Source: Pseudomonadota bacterium
Lineage (GTDB): Bacteria > Pseudomonadota > Alphaproteobacteria > CACIAM-22H2
DNA length: 8,781 bases
Direction: 5' to 3'
Assembly: GCA_020161965.1 (NCBI GenBank)
Contig: JAIUNH010000132.1
Coordinates: 1 to 8,781, forward strand
The notes under the pieces were generated by a model, which was given only the letters and a program-made list of their open reading frames with translations, did not search any database and had not been told where the DNA came from. This document shows, piece after piece, positions 1-5,456 of the stretch (position 1 is the first letter of the stretch; each line of letters opens with the position of its first letter). Both the position numbers and the translations under genes were made by a program.

Positions 1-319
1 GTCCGGAGGCCCCGGCAGCTGGCTGACGCACGCGGCCGAGATCGCCTTCAATCACGCTCGGGCTGAAGCGTTGCCGTCCCGGACGCGGCGCGCCCCCGCC
101 CGTCGATTCCGGTAGACGCAGCACTTCCAAAGCTCTGGCGCGATTGGGCAGGCGGCGGATAAACCCCCGCTCCTCGAGCGCCAAAATGAGACGGTGGATG
201 CCAGATTTCGATTTGAGATCAAGCGCATCCTTCATTTCGTCGAACGACGGCGGAACGCCACTTTCGGCCAGCCTCTGCTGGATAAACCGAAGCAACTCGC
301 TCTGCTTCCTGGTCAGCAT
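1..319 (-). CDS. lexA: LexA repressor, N-terminal part (runs off left edge)
   Basis: This is the SOS-response transcriptional repressor, which binds operators as a dimer and self-cleaves when RecA is activated. About 106 residues are visible. They begin MLTRKQSELLRFIQ and continue with GVPPSFDEM and the helix-turn-helix stretch DLKSKSGIHRLILALEERGF, ending in a linker (SPSVIEGDLG). This is the LexA winged-helix DNA-binding domain. The Ala-Gly cleavage site and the Ser/Lys dyad lie beyond the window. The ATG at 319 is preceded by GAGAGGTGG, a good ribosome binding site ending 3 bases before the start. Upstream on the same strand is the 3' end of moeA, a familiar alphaproteobacterial order. Two LexA operators overlap its promoter, so autoregulation is expected. 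Arginine codons include AGG/AGA, unlike most genes to the right. The identification is secure. Confidence 0.95.
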   Translation of the reverse strand, partial: MLTRKQSELLRFIQQRLAESGVPPSFDEMKDALDLKSKSGIHRLILALEERGFIRRLPNRARALEVLRLPESTGGGAPRPGRQRFSPSVIEGDLGRVRQPAAGASG

Positions 320-340
320 CGGCCACCTCTCTGCCGTGTT

Positions 341-355
341 AAACAAATCAAGAAC
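341..355 (-). promoter_or_regulatory. LexA operator, downstream copy (GTTC-N7-GTTT)
   Basis: Read on the minus strand this is GTTCTTGATTTGTTT, one base short of the alphaproteobacterial SOS consensus GTTC-N7-GTTC. It lies 22 bases upstream of the lexA ATG, around the likely transcription start. It matches the site before the radical SAM gene (5427-5441) at 13 of 15 positions. It is inferred to be a second LexA site for autoregulation. Confidence 0.6.
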
Positions 356-356
356 A

Positions 357-385
357 TTCATATATGTTCTATTTGCGTTCCGCAA
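357..385 (-). promoter_or_regulatory. Putative lexA promoter
   Basis: On the minus strand a -35-like TTGCGG (385-380) and a -10-like TATGAA (362-357) are separated by 17 bases. Transcription would start near 350, giving a leader of about 30 bases. One LexA operator covers the spacer and the other the start point, as expected for a self-repressed gene. The -35 and -10 matches are only moderate. Confidence 0.4.
366..380 (-). promoter_or_regulatory. LexA operator, upstream copy (GAAC-N7-GAAC)
   Basis: The plus strand reads GTTCTATTTGCGTTC, an exact GTTC-N7-GTTC direct repeat. This is the known LexA binding motif of alphaproteobacteria. It lies 46 bases upstream of the lexA ATG and is oriented opposite to the second copy at 341-355. 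The two copies also create an inverted repeat with arms AGAACAT/ATGTTCT at 351-370. Confidence 0.85.
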
Positions 386-393
386 GAGGCAAA

Positions 394-642
394 TCAGGAA
401 TCGAGACGGTTCAACGGGATGATTTTGCACCAGTCGCCTGTTTCGGCGGCGGGCGCATTCGGCGGGCGAATCACAAGGGCGTCTGAATCGCTAAGCGTGG
501 CGAGCATCGAGCTGTCCTGCCTCGCATGCGGACGGAGGACCGGAACACCCTGATCATAATCGATAATTTCCGACCTCAGATAATCCTGTCGCTCGTCATT
601 GGCGGCCAGCGGCGTGGCCGTTCGGGCCGGCACGGCGATATC
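394..642 (-). pseudogene. moeA: moeA 3' fragment (MoeA C-terminal domain), fused in frame to the SBP gene
   Basis: The last ~80 codons of the composite ORF encode a MoeA C-terminal domain. Signatures are ANDERQDYLRS, then RQDSSMLATLSDSDALVIRPPNAPAA and a closing KIIPL stretch. MoeA inserts molybdate into adenylylated molybdopterin. The catalytic and dimerisation domains (roughly the first 320 residues) are absent, so this piece cannot work as MoeA. It ends 74 bases before lexA, the position moeA holds in many alphaproteobacteria, so this end looks native to lexA and the SBP part is the newcomer. The left boundary is the stop codon. The right boundary is approximate, placed where similarity to substrate-binding proteins ends (637-645). 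Confidence 0.8.
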
Positions 643-1410
643 GTTGGCCGCCTTCGGATCGCCGTTGATATAGCCGTACCAGCCTTCGATCGACGCGTTG
701 ATGAAACGCTGCATCAGATCGGGCTTCTCGTTGACCAGCTTCATCGAGGTGTTGATGGTCGTCTGATAATTCTCGAATCCGTAATCGGCAAGGAGATGCA
801 GCACCGGCTCGACGCCCGCCTTGCGGATCTCGTTGGGCTCGGAGGTGAGGAAGCCCTGCTGCGACAGGTTCTTATCGGCCAGGAACGGCGCCATGTTGAA
901 GGTGTAGGGGCGGATCTGGTCGTCGGTGAAGGCGAACTTGGCGCGCAGCCACGGCCAATAGGACGAACGCCCGCCGGCACCGATCAGAATCGGCTTGCCT
1001 TTGAGGGCGGGCAGCGTGTCGTTGCCCACGCCGGGATGCGAGATCAGGACCTGCGGGTCCTTCTGCATCACCGAGCCGACGACGACGAAGGGCACGTTCT
1101 CCTCGACATAGCGGAAACCGGAGAACGAATTGGACATGATCGCATCGACGCGACCGGCGACCAGCAGCGCGTTCGGGTCCTGCTGCGGCCCGCCCATGCG
1201 GATCTCGGCGTCGATGCCGTATTTGCGATAAATGCCGGTGGCGAGGGCGTGATAGAAGCCGCCATGTTCGGCCTGGGCGCGCCAGTTCGTCTGATAAACG
1301 AATTTGTCCAGCGTCTGGGCGCGCAAGGCCGGGGCGGGCAGCGTCGCGGCGGCGACGCCCGCACCGAGAAGACCGAGGCTGGTACGGCGGGAAATCGTTC
1401 TTTGGGTCAT
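394..1410 (-). CDS. NMT1/THI5-like ABC transporter substrate-binding protein fused to MoeA C-terminus (composite ORF)
   Basis: The open frame has 338 codons. Residues 1-33 form an export signal with a twin-arginine-like SRRTSLGLLG and a probable cleavage after ALRA. Residues ~34-256 resemble NMT1/THI5-type periplasmic binding proteins: FVYQTNWRAQAEHGGFYHAL, then KYGIDAEI, DAIMSNS and a C-terminal GWYGYINGDPKAAN. Proteins of this type deliver pyrimidine-, thiamine-precursor- or taurine-like ligands to an ABC importer; the ligand here cannot be told. About 80 residues of the usual C-terminus are missing and are replaced by MoeA sequence. The ATG at 1410 was chosen over a start further upstream because GGAG lies 7 bases before it and the signal peptide begins there. 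It lies downstream of a creatininase gene on the same strand. No permease or ATPase gene is present. A composite protein is unlikely to be functional. Confidence 0.8.
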   Translation of the reverse strand: MTQRTISRRTSLGLLGAGVAAATLPAPALRAQTLDKFVYQTNWRAQAEHGGFYHALATGIYRKYGIDAEIRMGGPQQDPNALLVAGRVDAIMSNSFSGFRYVEENVPFVVVGSVMQKDPQVLISHPGVGNDTLPALKGKPILIGAGGRSSYWPWLRAKFAFTDDQIRPYTFNMAPFLADKNLSQQGFLTSEPNEIRKAGVEPVLHLLADYGFENYQTTINTSMKLVNEKPDLMQRFINASIEGWYGYINGDPKAANDIAVPARTATPLAANDERQDYLRSEIIDYDQGVPVLRPHARQDSSMLATLSDSDALVIRPPNAPAAETGDWCKIIPLNRLDS

Positions 1411-1500
1411 GGGGTTGCTCCGGAGTGGGGGACGGCGAAGACGGCCCCCCAGGGCAGCAAATTCCGGACCATGCCCAACACCCTGCGGCGCCAAGCAACG

Positions 1501-1528
1501 ACTATAGCTTTGCCCTTGGTTTAGGCAA
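1501..1528 (-). promoter_or_regulatory. Putative promoter of the substrate-binding protein gene
   Basis: On the minus strand TTGCCT (1528-1523) and TATAGT (1506-1501) are separated by 16 bases, within the 137-base gap between the creatininase stop and the binding-protein start. The -10 matches TATAAT at 5 of 6 bases and the -35 matches TTGACA at 4 of 6. It would give an untranslated leader of about 85 bases. The gap holds no other gene that I can see. Confidence 0.45.
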
Positions 1529-1547
1529 TCAATCTCAGCGTGGCGGC

Positions 1548-2357
1548 CTAGTGCCGATCGACGATATTCGCCAGTGGATAACTCGCGATTTCCGACAGGG
1601 CCTGCACGAGTTTCGTGGCCATGTGGTCGACGAGTTTTTTACCGCGCTCGGCATCGGCGTCGAGCGCATTGCCCGCCGCCCCCAGCGGATGCAGATCCTG
1701 GATCTGCCACGCGACCGTCGTGCGGCCGTTCGGGATGATCGTCTCGAACTGGCCCTTCAGCTTCTTGGGCAGCGTTTCGAAGTCGCGCCGTTCCTCGTTC
1801 TTCACGAGGTCGGGCGTGAGATGCATCATCAGCGAGGTCTCGGACGAGCCCGCATGGATGCCGTAGGTCAATTCCTCGGCCGGGAACATCCCTGGCGGCT
1901 TGCCGAGCATGTAGGAGCTGATCGCCACCGCGACCATCGAATGGCGCACGCGCAGATCGCGGCACACGATATCGACGATCTGCGGCTGGCCGCCATGGGA
2001 ATTGAAGATCGCGAATTTGCGGATGCCGGCGCGCGCCACACCGTCGCCGATTTCGGTCCACAGACGGATCAGCGTTTCGGCCGACAGCGTCAGCGTGCCC
2101 TTGAAGCCCAGATGTTCGTTCGATTTGCCGACCGGCATCGCGGGCAGGAACAACACGCCCAAATCGGCGGGCAGCAATTCGACCGCGCGTTCGACAACGC
2201 CTTGGTTGATGCGCGCATCGACCCATACCGGCAGATGCGGCCCGTGCTGCTCGATGGCGCCCACGGGTAAAACGGCGATTGTGCGTTCGGGATCGAGCCC
2301 GTCGAAATCGGGCGAGGTGAGTTCGTGCCAGTAGCGCTTGGTCGGGATTCGGCTCAC
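1548..2357 (-). CDS. Creatininase-family amidohydrolase
   Basis: This 269-residue metal-dependent amidohydrolase belongs to the creatininase fold, which cleaves cyclic or linear amides. The family includes creatinine amidohydrolase and the mycofactocin peptidase MftE. The metal-site pattern is clear: GAIEQHGPHLPVWVD carries E36, H38 and D47, with the same spacing as the Glu/His/Asp ligands of creatininase. NSHGGQ supplies H121, and HAGSSETS supplies H168 and E173. The length is normal for the family. The start is a GTG whose last two bases lie in the TGA of the preceding small gene (GTGA overlap), so translation is probably coupled. The substrate-binding protein gene downstream may share a transport/catabolic role, but the substrate is unknown. 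The more common NGHGGN motif is NSHGGQ here. The family call is firm; the substrate is not. Confidence 0.88.
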   Translation of the reverse strand: MSRIPTKRYWHELTSPDFDGLDPERTIAVLPVGAIEQHGPHLPVWVDARINQGVVERAVELLPADLGVLFLPAMPVGKSNEHLGFKGTLTLSAETLIRLWTEIGDGVARAGIRKFAIFNSHGGQPQIVDIVCRDLRVRHSMVAVAISSYMLGKPPGMFPAEELTYGIHAGSSETSLMMHLTPDLVKNEERRDFETLPKKLKGQFETIIPNGRTTVAWQIQDLHPLGAAGNALDADAERGKKLVDHMATKLVQALSEIASYPLANIVDRH

Positions 2358-2623
2358 TGCAGCACGGCTTTCTGCCAGCGGAACTCCGAATAGCCCTTGC
2401 CCTGGATCGCGCCGACCAGATGCGACGGGCCCAGGAAAACCGGGCGGCGCGTCATATCCATATACATGAGCACGACTTGCTTACCCGCGAAGCGCGGCGT
2501 CATGTAGCTCATCGTCCGGCGCTGCATTTCGGGCGTGGAAACGGAGGCGGGATCGACATTGACGATCACGCATTGCACGCCGCCGACGGCGTGAAGGGCG
2601 ACGTTGAAGGTTTGGGCGGCCAT
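2354..2623 (-). CDS. Small conserved-looking hypothetical protein, coupled to creatininase gene
   Basis: I do not recognise this 89-residue protein. It has no signal peptide, membrane segment or metal motif. The middle is rich in Met and Arg (EMQRRTMSYMTPRF), followed by a beta-like stretch KQVVLMYMDM and a C-terminal YSEFRWQKAVLQ. Its TGA overlaps the GTG of the creatininase gene by four bases, the main evidence that it is a real gene. No convincing Shine-Dalgarno precedes the ATG (upstream bases are TTTTATCCCCC), and a terminator-like hairpin ends just before it, so its promoter is unclear. It may act with the creatininase-family enzyme, but that rests only on adjacency. Confidence 0.6.
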   Translation of the reverse strand: MAAQTFNVALHAVGGVQCVIVNVDPASVSTPEMQRRTMSYMTPRFAGKQVVLMYMDMTRRPVFLGPSHLVGAIQGKGYSEFRWQKAVLQ

Positions 2624-2626
2624 GGG

Positions 2627-2673
2627 GGATAAAATTAATCCCGCGTCCGGTGCCTGAAAAGCCCGAACGCGGG
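2627..2673 (-). terminator. Rho-independent terminator after the cytochrome c gene
   Basis: On the minus strand CCCGCGTTCGG (2673-2663) pairs with CCGGACGCGGG (2650-2640). This is an 11-base-pair stem with one G-U pair and a 12-base loop, followed by the T-rich tail ATTAATTTTAT. It starts 16 bases after the cytochrome c stop codon and ends 3 bases before the next gene's ATG. Partial read-through would make it act as an attenuator for the downstream pair. Confidence 0.75.
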
Positions 2674-2689
2674 AAAAACTCCGTAAGTT

Positions 2690-3223
2690 TTACGGCAGCG
2701 CCTTCGGCGAATCCGACAGCGTGCGCAGATGGGCGATCAGGTTCGCGCGATCTTCGGCGCGGCGCATACCGGCATACGCCATGCGCGTACCGGGGATGAA
2801 GGCGCGCGGATTGGCCAGGAAGTGGTTCAGGTCTTCGTAGTCCCACTGGCCGCCCTTGGCCGCGACGCCGGGCGAGTAGGCGAAACCGTCGATATGCGCC
2901 TTCTTGTTGCCGACGATGTCGAACAGATTGGGGCCCACGCCATTGCGCCCGCCCTTTTCGAAGGTGTGGCAGGACGTGCAGTTGCGCGTGAGAGCAGCAC
3001 CCGCAGCGGCATCGGCGGTCGCCAGCAGCGGTGCGATCGGCGGCAATTCGACGGGGGCCGCGGCCGTGGCGGTCGGGGCCGCGGTTTCGATCTTGATGTC
3101 GAGGACCGATTTTTCGAGCTGATGCGGATGGACGAGCAGGTTGGAGATGTAGCCGATCACCGTGATCGCCAGCACCGAGCCGACGACGGCACCGAAAATC
3201 TTGTTAAGCTCGTAGGAATTCAT
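2690..3223 (-). CDS. Membrane-anchored class I cytochrome c (CycM-like)
   Basis: This 177-residue c-type cytochrome is probably an electron carrier on the periplasmic face of the inner membrane. In CycM of Bradyrhizobium and relatives this role is carrying electrons from the bc1 complex to an aa3-type oxidase. Residues ~9-31 form one uncleaved membrane helix (KIFGAVVGSVLAITVIGYIS). A Pro/Ala-rich linker follows at ~47-75, then the cytochrome domain. The haem site is CTSCH (C82, C85, H86), followed by GVGPNLFDIVG, and M148 in GTRMAYAG is the expected axial ligand. The ATG at 3223 was preferred over an in-frame start at 3268 because the helix then begins at the N-terminus as in CycM. It is divergent from pheA. 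In related genomes I recall a kdsB gene between cycM and pheA; none is present here. Confidence 0.87.
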   Translation of the reverse strand: MNSYELNKIFGAVVGSVLAITVIGYISNLLVHPHQLEKSVLDIKIETAAPTATAAAPVELPPIAPLLATADAAAGAALTRNCTSCHTFEKGGRNGVGPNLFDIVGNKKAHIDGFAYSPGVAAKGGQWDYEDLNHFLANPRAFIPGTRMAYAGMRRAEDRANLIAHLRTLSDSPKALP

Positions 3224-3286
3224 CGCGCTGCCCGATCGTGAATAGAGATCCCTGCCGGTCGCTCCCACAGCTTCCGGAATGGGGGC

Positions 3287-3315
3287 AATCTAATTCCGCC
3301 GCCGTCGCTGCGCAA
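3287..3315 (-). promoter_or_regulatory. Putative promoter of the cytochrome c gene
   Basis: On the minus strand TTGCGC (3315-3310) and TAGATT (3292-3287) are 17 bases apart, about 64 bases upstream of the ATG. The matches are moderate (3 of 6 and 4 of 6). It lies in the 236-base divergent region between the cytochrome and pheA genes (3224-3459). Apart from the two proposed promoters and a short CCCC/GGGG inverted repeat near 3330-3345, nothing else is seen there. Confidence 0.3.
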
Positions 3316-3393
3316 CTGCGGCGCAAAGCCCCATGAAAATCGGGGGGAATCCCGGTTATTGCGCCGAATCAAAGTGTTCCGGCAGGGCGGCGA

Positions 3394-3422
3394 TTGACAC
3401 GCGTCCCCGCCTTGCCGATAAC
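3394..3422 (+). promoter_or_regulatory. Sigma70-type promoter of pheA
   Basis: TTGACA (3394-3399), a perfect -35 box, is followed after exactly 17 bases by GATAAC (3417-3422), a 4 of 6 match to the -10. Transcription would start near 3429, about 30 bases before the pheA ATG. This argues against an upstream TTG start at 3394, which would coincide with the -35 box. Confidence 0.65.
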
Positions 3423-3459
3423 CGGCCCCTTCGACACCGCCAGACGGGACGACTCGCCC

Positions 3460-4320
3460 ATGAGATCCGCCAAGATTCCGGCCCGTATCGCCTTCCAGGG
3501 CGTGCCGGGCGCCTATTCGCATCTCGCGTGCAAACACGCCTATCCGAAGCTCGAGCCGCTGCCTTGCGCCAGCTTCGAAGACGCGTTCGACGCGGTGCGC
3601 GGCGGCAAGGCGATCTTGGCGATGATCCCGATCGAGAATTCGACCGCGGGCCGCGTCGCCGAAATCCACCAGATGATTCCGGAAGCGGGCCTGCACATCA
3701 TCGGCGAGCATTTCGAGCGTGTGAACCATCATTTGCTCGCTCCGCCGGGCGCCACGCTCAAAACGTTGAAGACGGTGCAAAGCCACGTCCAAGCGCTCGA
3801 CCAGTGCCGCGGCAATTCGCGCGCTTTGGGCTTGAAGCGCGTGACGGGCGCGGACACCGCGGGTTCGGCGGCCGAGATCGCCAAGGCCGGCGACATCACG
3901 CGCGGCGCCATCGCCTCGTCGCTCGCGGGCGAGATCTACGGTCTTAAATCCCTCAAGAAGGATTTCGAGGACGCCGCGCACAACACCACGCGCTTTGTCG
4001 TGCTGTCGAAGAAGCCGAAACTCGCCGACGTCAAAAGCGGCCCGTGCGTGACGACGTTCGTGTTCCGGGTCAAGAACCGTGCGGCCGCACTCTACAAAGC
4101 GATGGGCGGGTTCGCGACCAACGGCGTGAACATGACCAAGCTCGAAAGCTACATGATGGGCGGCAAGTTCACGGCGACGCAGTTCTACGCCGACGTGGAA
4201 GGCCATCCCGACCAGCTGCCCTTGGCGCATGCGCTGGAGGAACTCGAATTCTTCTCCGACATGGTGAAGATCCTCGGCGTGTATCCGGCCCACCGCTATC
4301 GCTTGCAGGGCCGGCACTAA
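3460..4320 (+). CDS. pheA: Prephenate dehydratase
   Basis: The enzyme converts prephenate to phenylpyruvate in phenylalanine biosynthesis in the cytoplasm. It has 286 residues, normal for a monofunctional dehydratase without a chorismate mutase domain. The N-terminal lobe shows FQGVPGAYSHLA (residues 12-23) and IPIENSTAGRV (56-66). The catalytic TRF motif is T177-R178-F179 in HNTTRFVVL. From about residue 193 a regulatory ACT domain follows, with GVNMTKLESYMMGGKFTATQFYADVEG; here the usual ESRP phenylalanine-binding motif is ESYM, a form I associate with alphaproteobacterial enzymes. The ATG at 3460 was chosen because homology starts a few residues later and a promoter lies just upstream. No leader peptide or attenuator was seen. 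The gene stands alone, and its stop overlaps that of the convergent radical SAM gene. Confidence 0.95.
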   Translation: MRSAKIPARIAFQGVPGAYSHLACKHAYPKLEPLPCASFEDAFDAVRGGKAILAMIPIENSTAGRVAEIHQMIPEAGLHIIGEHFERVNHHLLAPPGATLKTLKTVQSHVQALDQCRGNSRALGLKRVTGADTAGSAAEIAKAGDITRGAIASSLAGEIYGLKSLKKDFEDAAHNTTRFVVLSKKPKLADVKSGPCVTTFVFRVKNRAAALYKAMGGFATNGVNMTKLESYMMGGKFTATQFYADVEGHPDQLPLAHALEELEFFSDMVKILGVYPAHRYRLQGRH

Positions 4321-5399
4321 AGCAGGCTGAACTGATCGCCCTTTTGCGGCGGGGGCTTGAATGCCGACAGGTCGTAGGACCAGTCATTGCGGTCGAGCCC
4401 CAGGGTTTTGCGCGCTTTGAAGAACCGCGCCTTGATCATTTCTGCATAGGGGCCCGTGCCGACGAAGCGCTTGCCGAATTCGGCGTGGTTCAGCTTGCCG
4501 TCGCGCGATTCGCGGATCAGGTCGAGCACGCGCTTCTTCTTCAAGGGCGCATGCTCGTCCAGCCATTCGGCGAACAGATCTTTGATCTCCAGCGGCAGGC
4601 GCAACAGCGTATAGCCGGCACTCGTCGCCCCGGCGTCGCGTGCGGCTTCGAGGATCGCTTCCAATTCGTGATCGTTGATCGCGGGGATCATCGGTGCGGC
4701 CATCACGCCGGTTTTGATGCCCGCTTGCGTCAGTTCCGTGATCGCATCCAAACGCCGTTGCGGCGTGGAAGCGCGCGGCTCCATCTTGCGCGCGAGATCG
4801 CGGTCGAGTGTCGTGACCGAGACGAACACATGGGCGAGGTTGCGCGCCGCCATCGGGCCGATAATGTCGATATCGCGCGCGACCAGTGCAGATTTCGTCA
4901 CGATTGAAAACGGGTGGGAGAAATCGCGCAAGACTTCCAAAATGGCGCGCGTGATTTTATGCGTGCGCTCGACCGGCTGATACGGATCGGTGTTGGTGCC
5001 GAGAGCAATCGACTTCACGCGATAGCCGGGCTTGCGCAATTCCGCCGCCAGCAATTTCGCGGCGTCGGGTTTGGCGAATAGCTTGGTTTCGAAATCGAGA
5101 CCCGGCGACAGGCCGAGATAGGCGTGGGTAGGCCGCGCATAGCAATAGACGCAGCCATGCTCGCAGCCGCGATAGGGATTGATCGATTGGTCGAAGGGAA
5201 TATCGGGGCTGTCGTTGCGCGCGATCACGGTGCGGCTGGCATCGACCTGCACATGGGTGCGTAAGGGCGGCAAATCCTCGTCAGGGTCCATGCCCCAGCC
5301 ATCGTCGATCCGCACCCGGCCGAGCGGCTCGAACCGGCCGGCGAGGTTGGAAACGGCGCCGCGCCCTTTGCGCGCGCGATCGGGAAGGGCTTCGTCCAT
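4317..5399 (-). CDS. PA0069-family radical SAM protein (SplB/COG1533-like)
   Basis: This 360-residue radical S-adenosylmethionine protein has the 4Fe-4S motif C79-x3-C83-x2-C86 (RGCEHGCVYCYARPTH). An N-terminal KGRGAVSNLAGRFE and INPYRG just before the cysteines are typical of the PA0069/Rv2578c group. SIALGTNTDPYQPVER and FSIVTKSALVARD fit the SAM-barrel strands. The group falls in COG1533, named after spore photoproduct lyase (SplB), but its reaction is not established; repair of nucleic acid damage is an inference from that relationship and from the LexA-type site 28 bases upstream of the start. The length is normal for the family. The start at 5399 keeps the conserved N-terminus, though no strong Shine-Dalgarno is seen. 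A phosphotransferase gene lies 57 bases upstream on the same strand. The stop overlaps that of pheA by four bases. Confidence 0.9.
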   Translation of the reverse strand: MDEALPDRARKGRGAVSNLAGRFEPLGRVRIDDGWGMDPDEDLPPLRTHVQVDASRTVIARNDSPDIPFDQSINPYRGCEHGCVYCYARPTHAYLGLSPGLDFETKLFAKPDAAKLLAAELRKPGYRVKSIALGTNTDPYQPVERTHKITRAILEVLRDFSHPFSIVTKSALVARDIDIIGPMAARNLAHVFVSVTTLDRDLARKMEPRASTPQRRLDAITELTQAGIKTGVMAAPMIPAINDHELEAILEAARDAGATSAGYTLLRLPLEIKDLFAEWLDEHAPLKKKRVLDLIRESRDGKLNHAEFGKRFVGTGPYAEMIKARFFKARKTLGLDRNDWSYDLSAFKPPPQKGDQFSLL

Positions 5400-5426
5400 G
5401 ACGTGGGAAGCCTATCCCAACGCCAT

Positions 5427-5441
5427 GAACAATTCAAGAAC
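5427..5441 (-). promoter_or_regulatory. SOS-box-like LexA site upstream of the radical SAM gene
   Basis: The minus strand reads GTTCTTGAATTGTTC, an exact GTTC-N7-GTTC match to the alphaproteobacterial LexA operator. It sits inside the 57-base gap between the phosphotransferase stop and the radical SAM ATG, 27 bases before that start. It matches the lexA-proximal site at 341-355 in 13 of 15 bases. No clear -35/-10 pair could be set around it. LexA binding is inferred from the motif and its position. Confidence 0.65.
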
Positions 5442-5456
5442 ATCGATGGATTGGAC

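Noticed and set aside
242..256. A third exact GAAC-N7-GAAC match, inside lexA
   Set aside because: It is produced by the codons of the conserved LexA motif VPPSF and lies within the coding sequence, so it is probably not an operator. It shows that isolated matches can arise by chance.
1411..1494. Extension of the binding-protein ORF upstream to 1494
   Set aside because: The added residues precede a complete signal peptide, and GGAG lies correctly before the ATG at 1410.
526..1524. A 332-codon plus-strand frame antisense to the binding-protein gene
   Set aside because: It has no motif or ribosome binding site, and the opposite strand encodes a signal peptide and recognisable domains.
3394..3459. 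N-terminal extension of pheA from a TTG at 3394
   Set aside because: The TTG is part of a perfect -35 box with a 17-base spacer to GATAAC, and the extra 22 residues do not look like the family. The ATG at 3460 fits better.
3220..4317. A 365-codon open frame antisense to pheA
   Set aside because: It mirrors the pheA coding frame exactly, is rich in Arg/His/Glu, and has no recognisable domain.
4317..5399. Arsenosugar ArsS-type radical SAM partner for the nearby glycosyltransferases
   Set aside because: The N-terminal KGRGAVSNLAGRFE and INPYRGCEHGCVYCYA signatures fit the PA0069 family, not ArsS.
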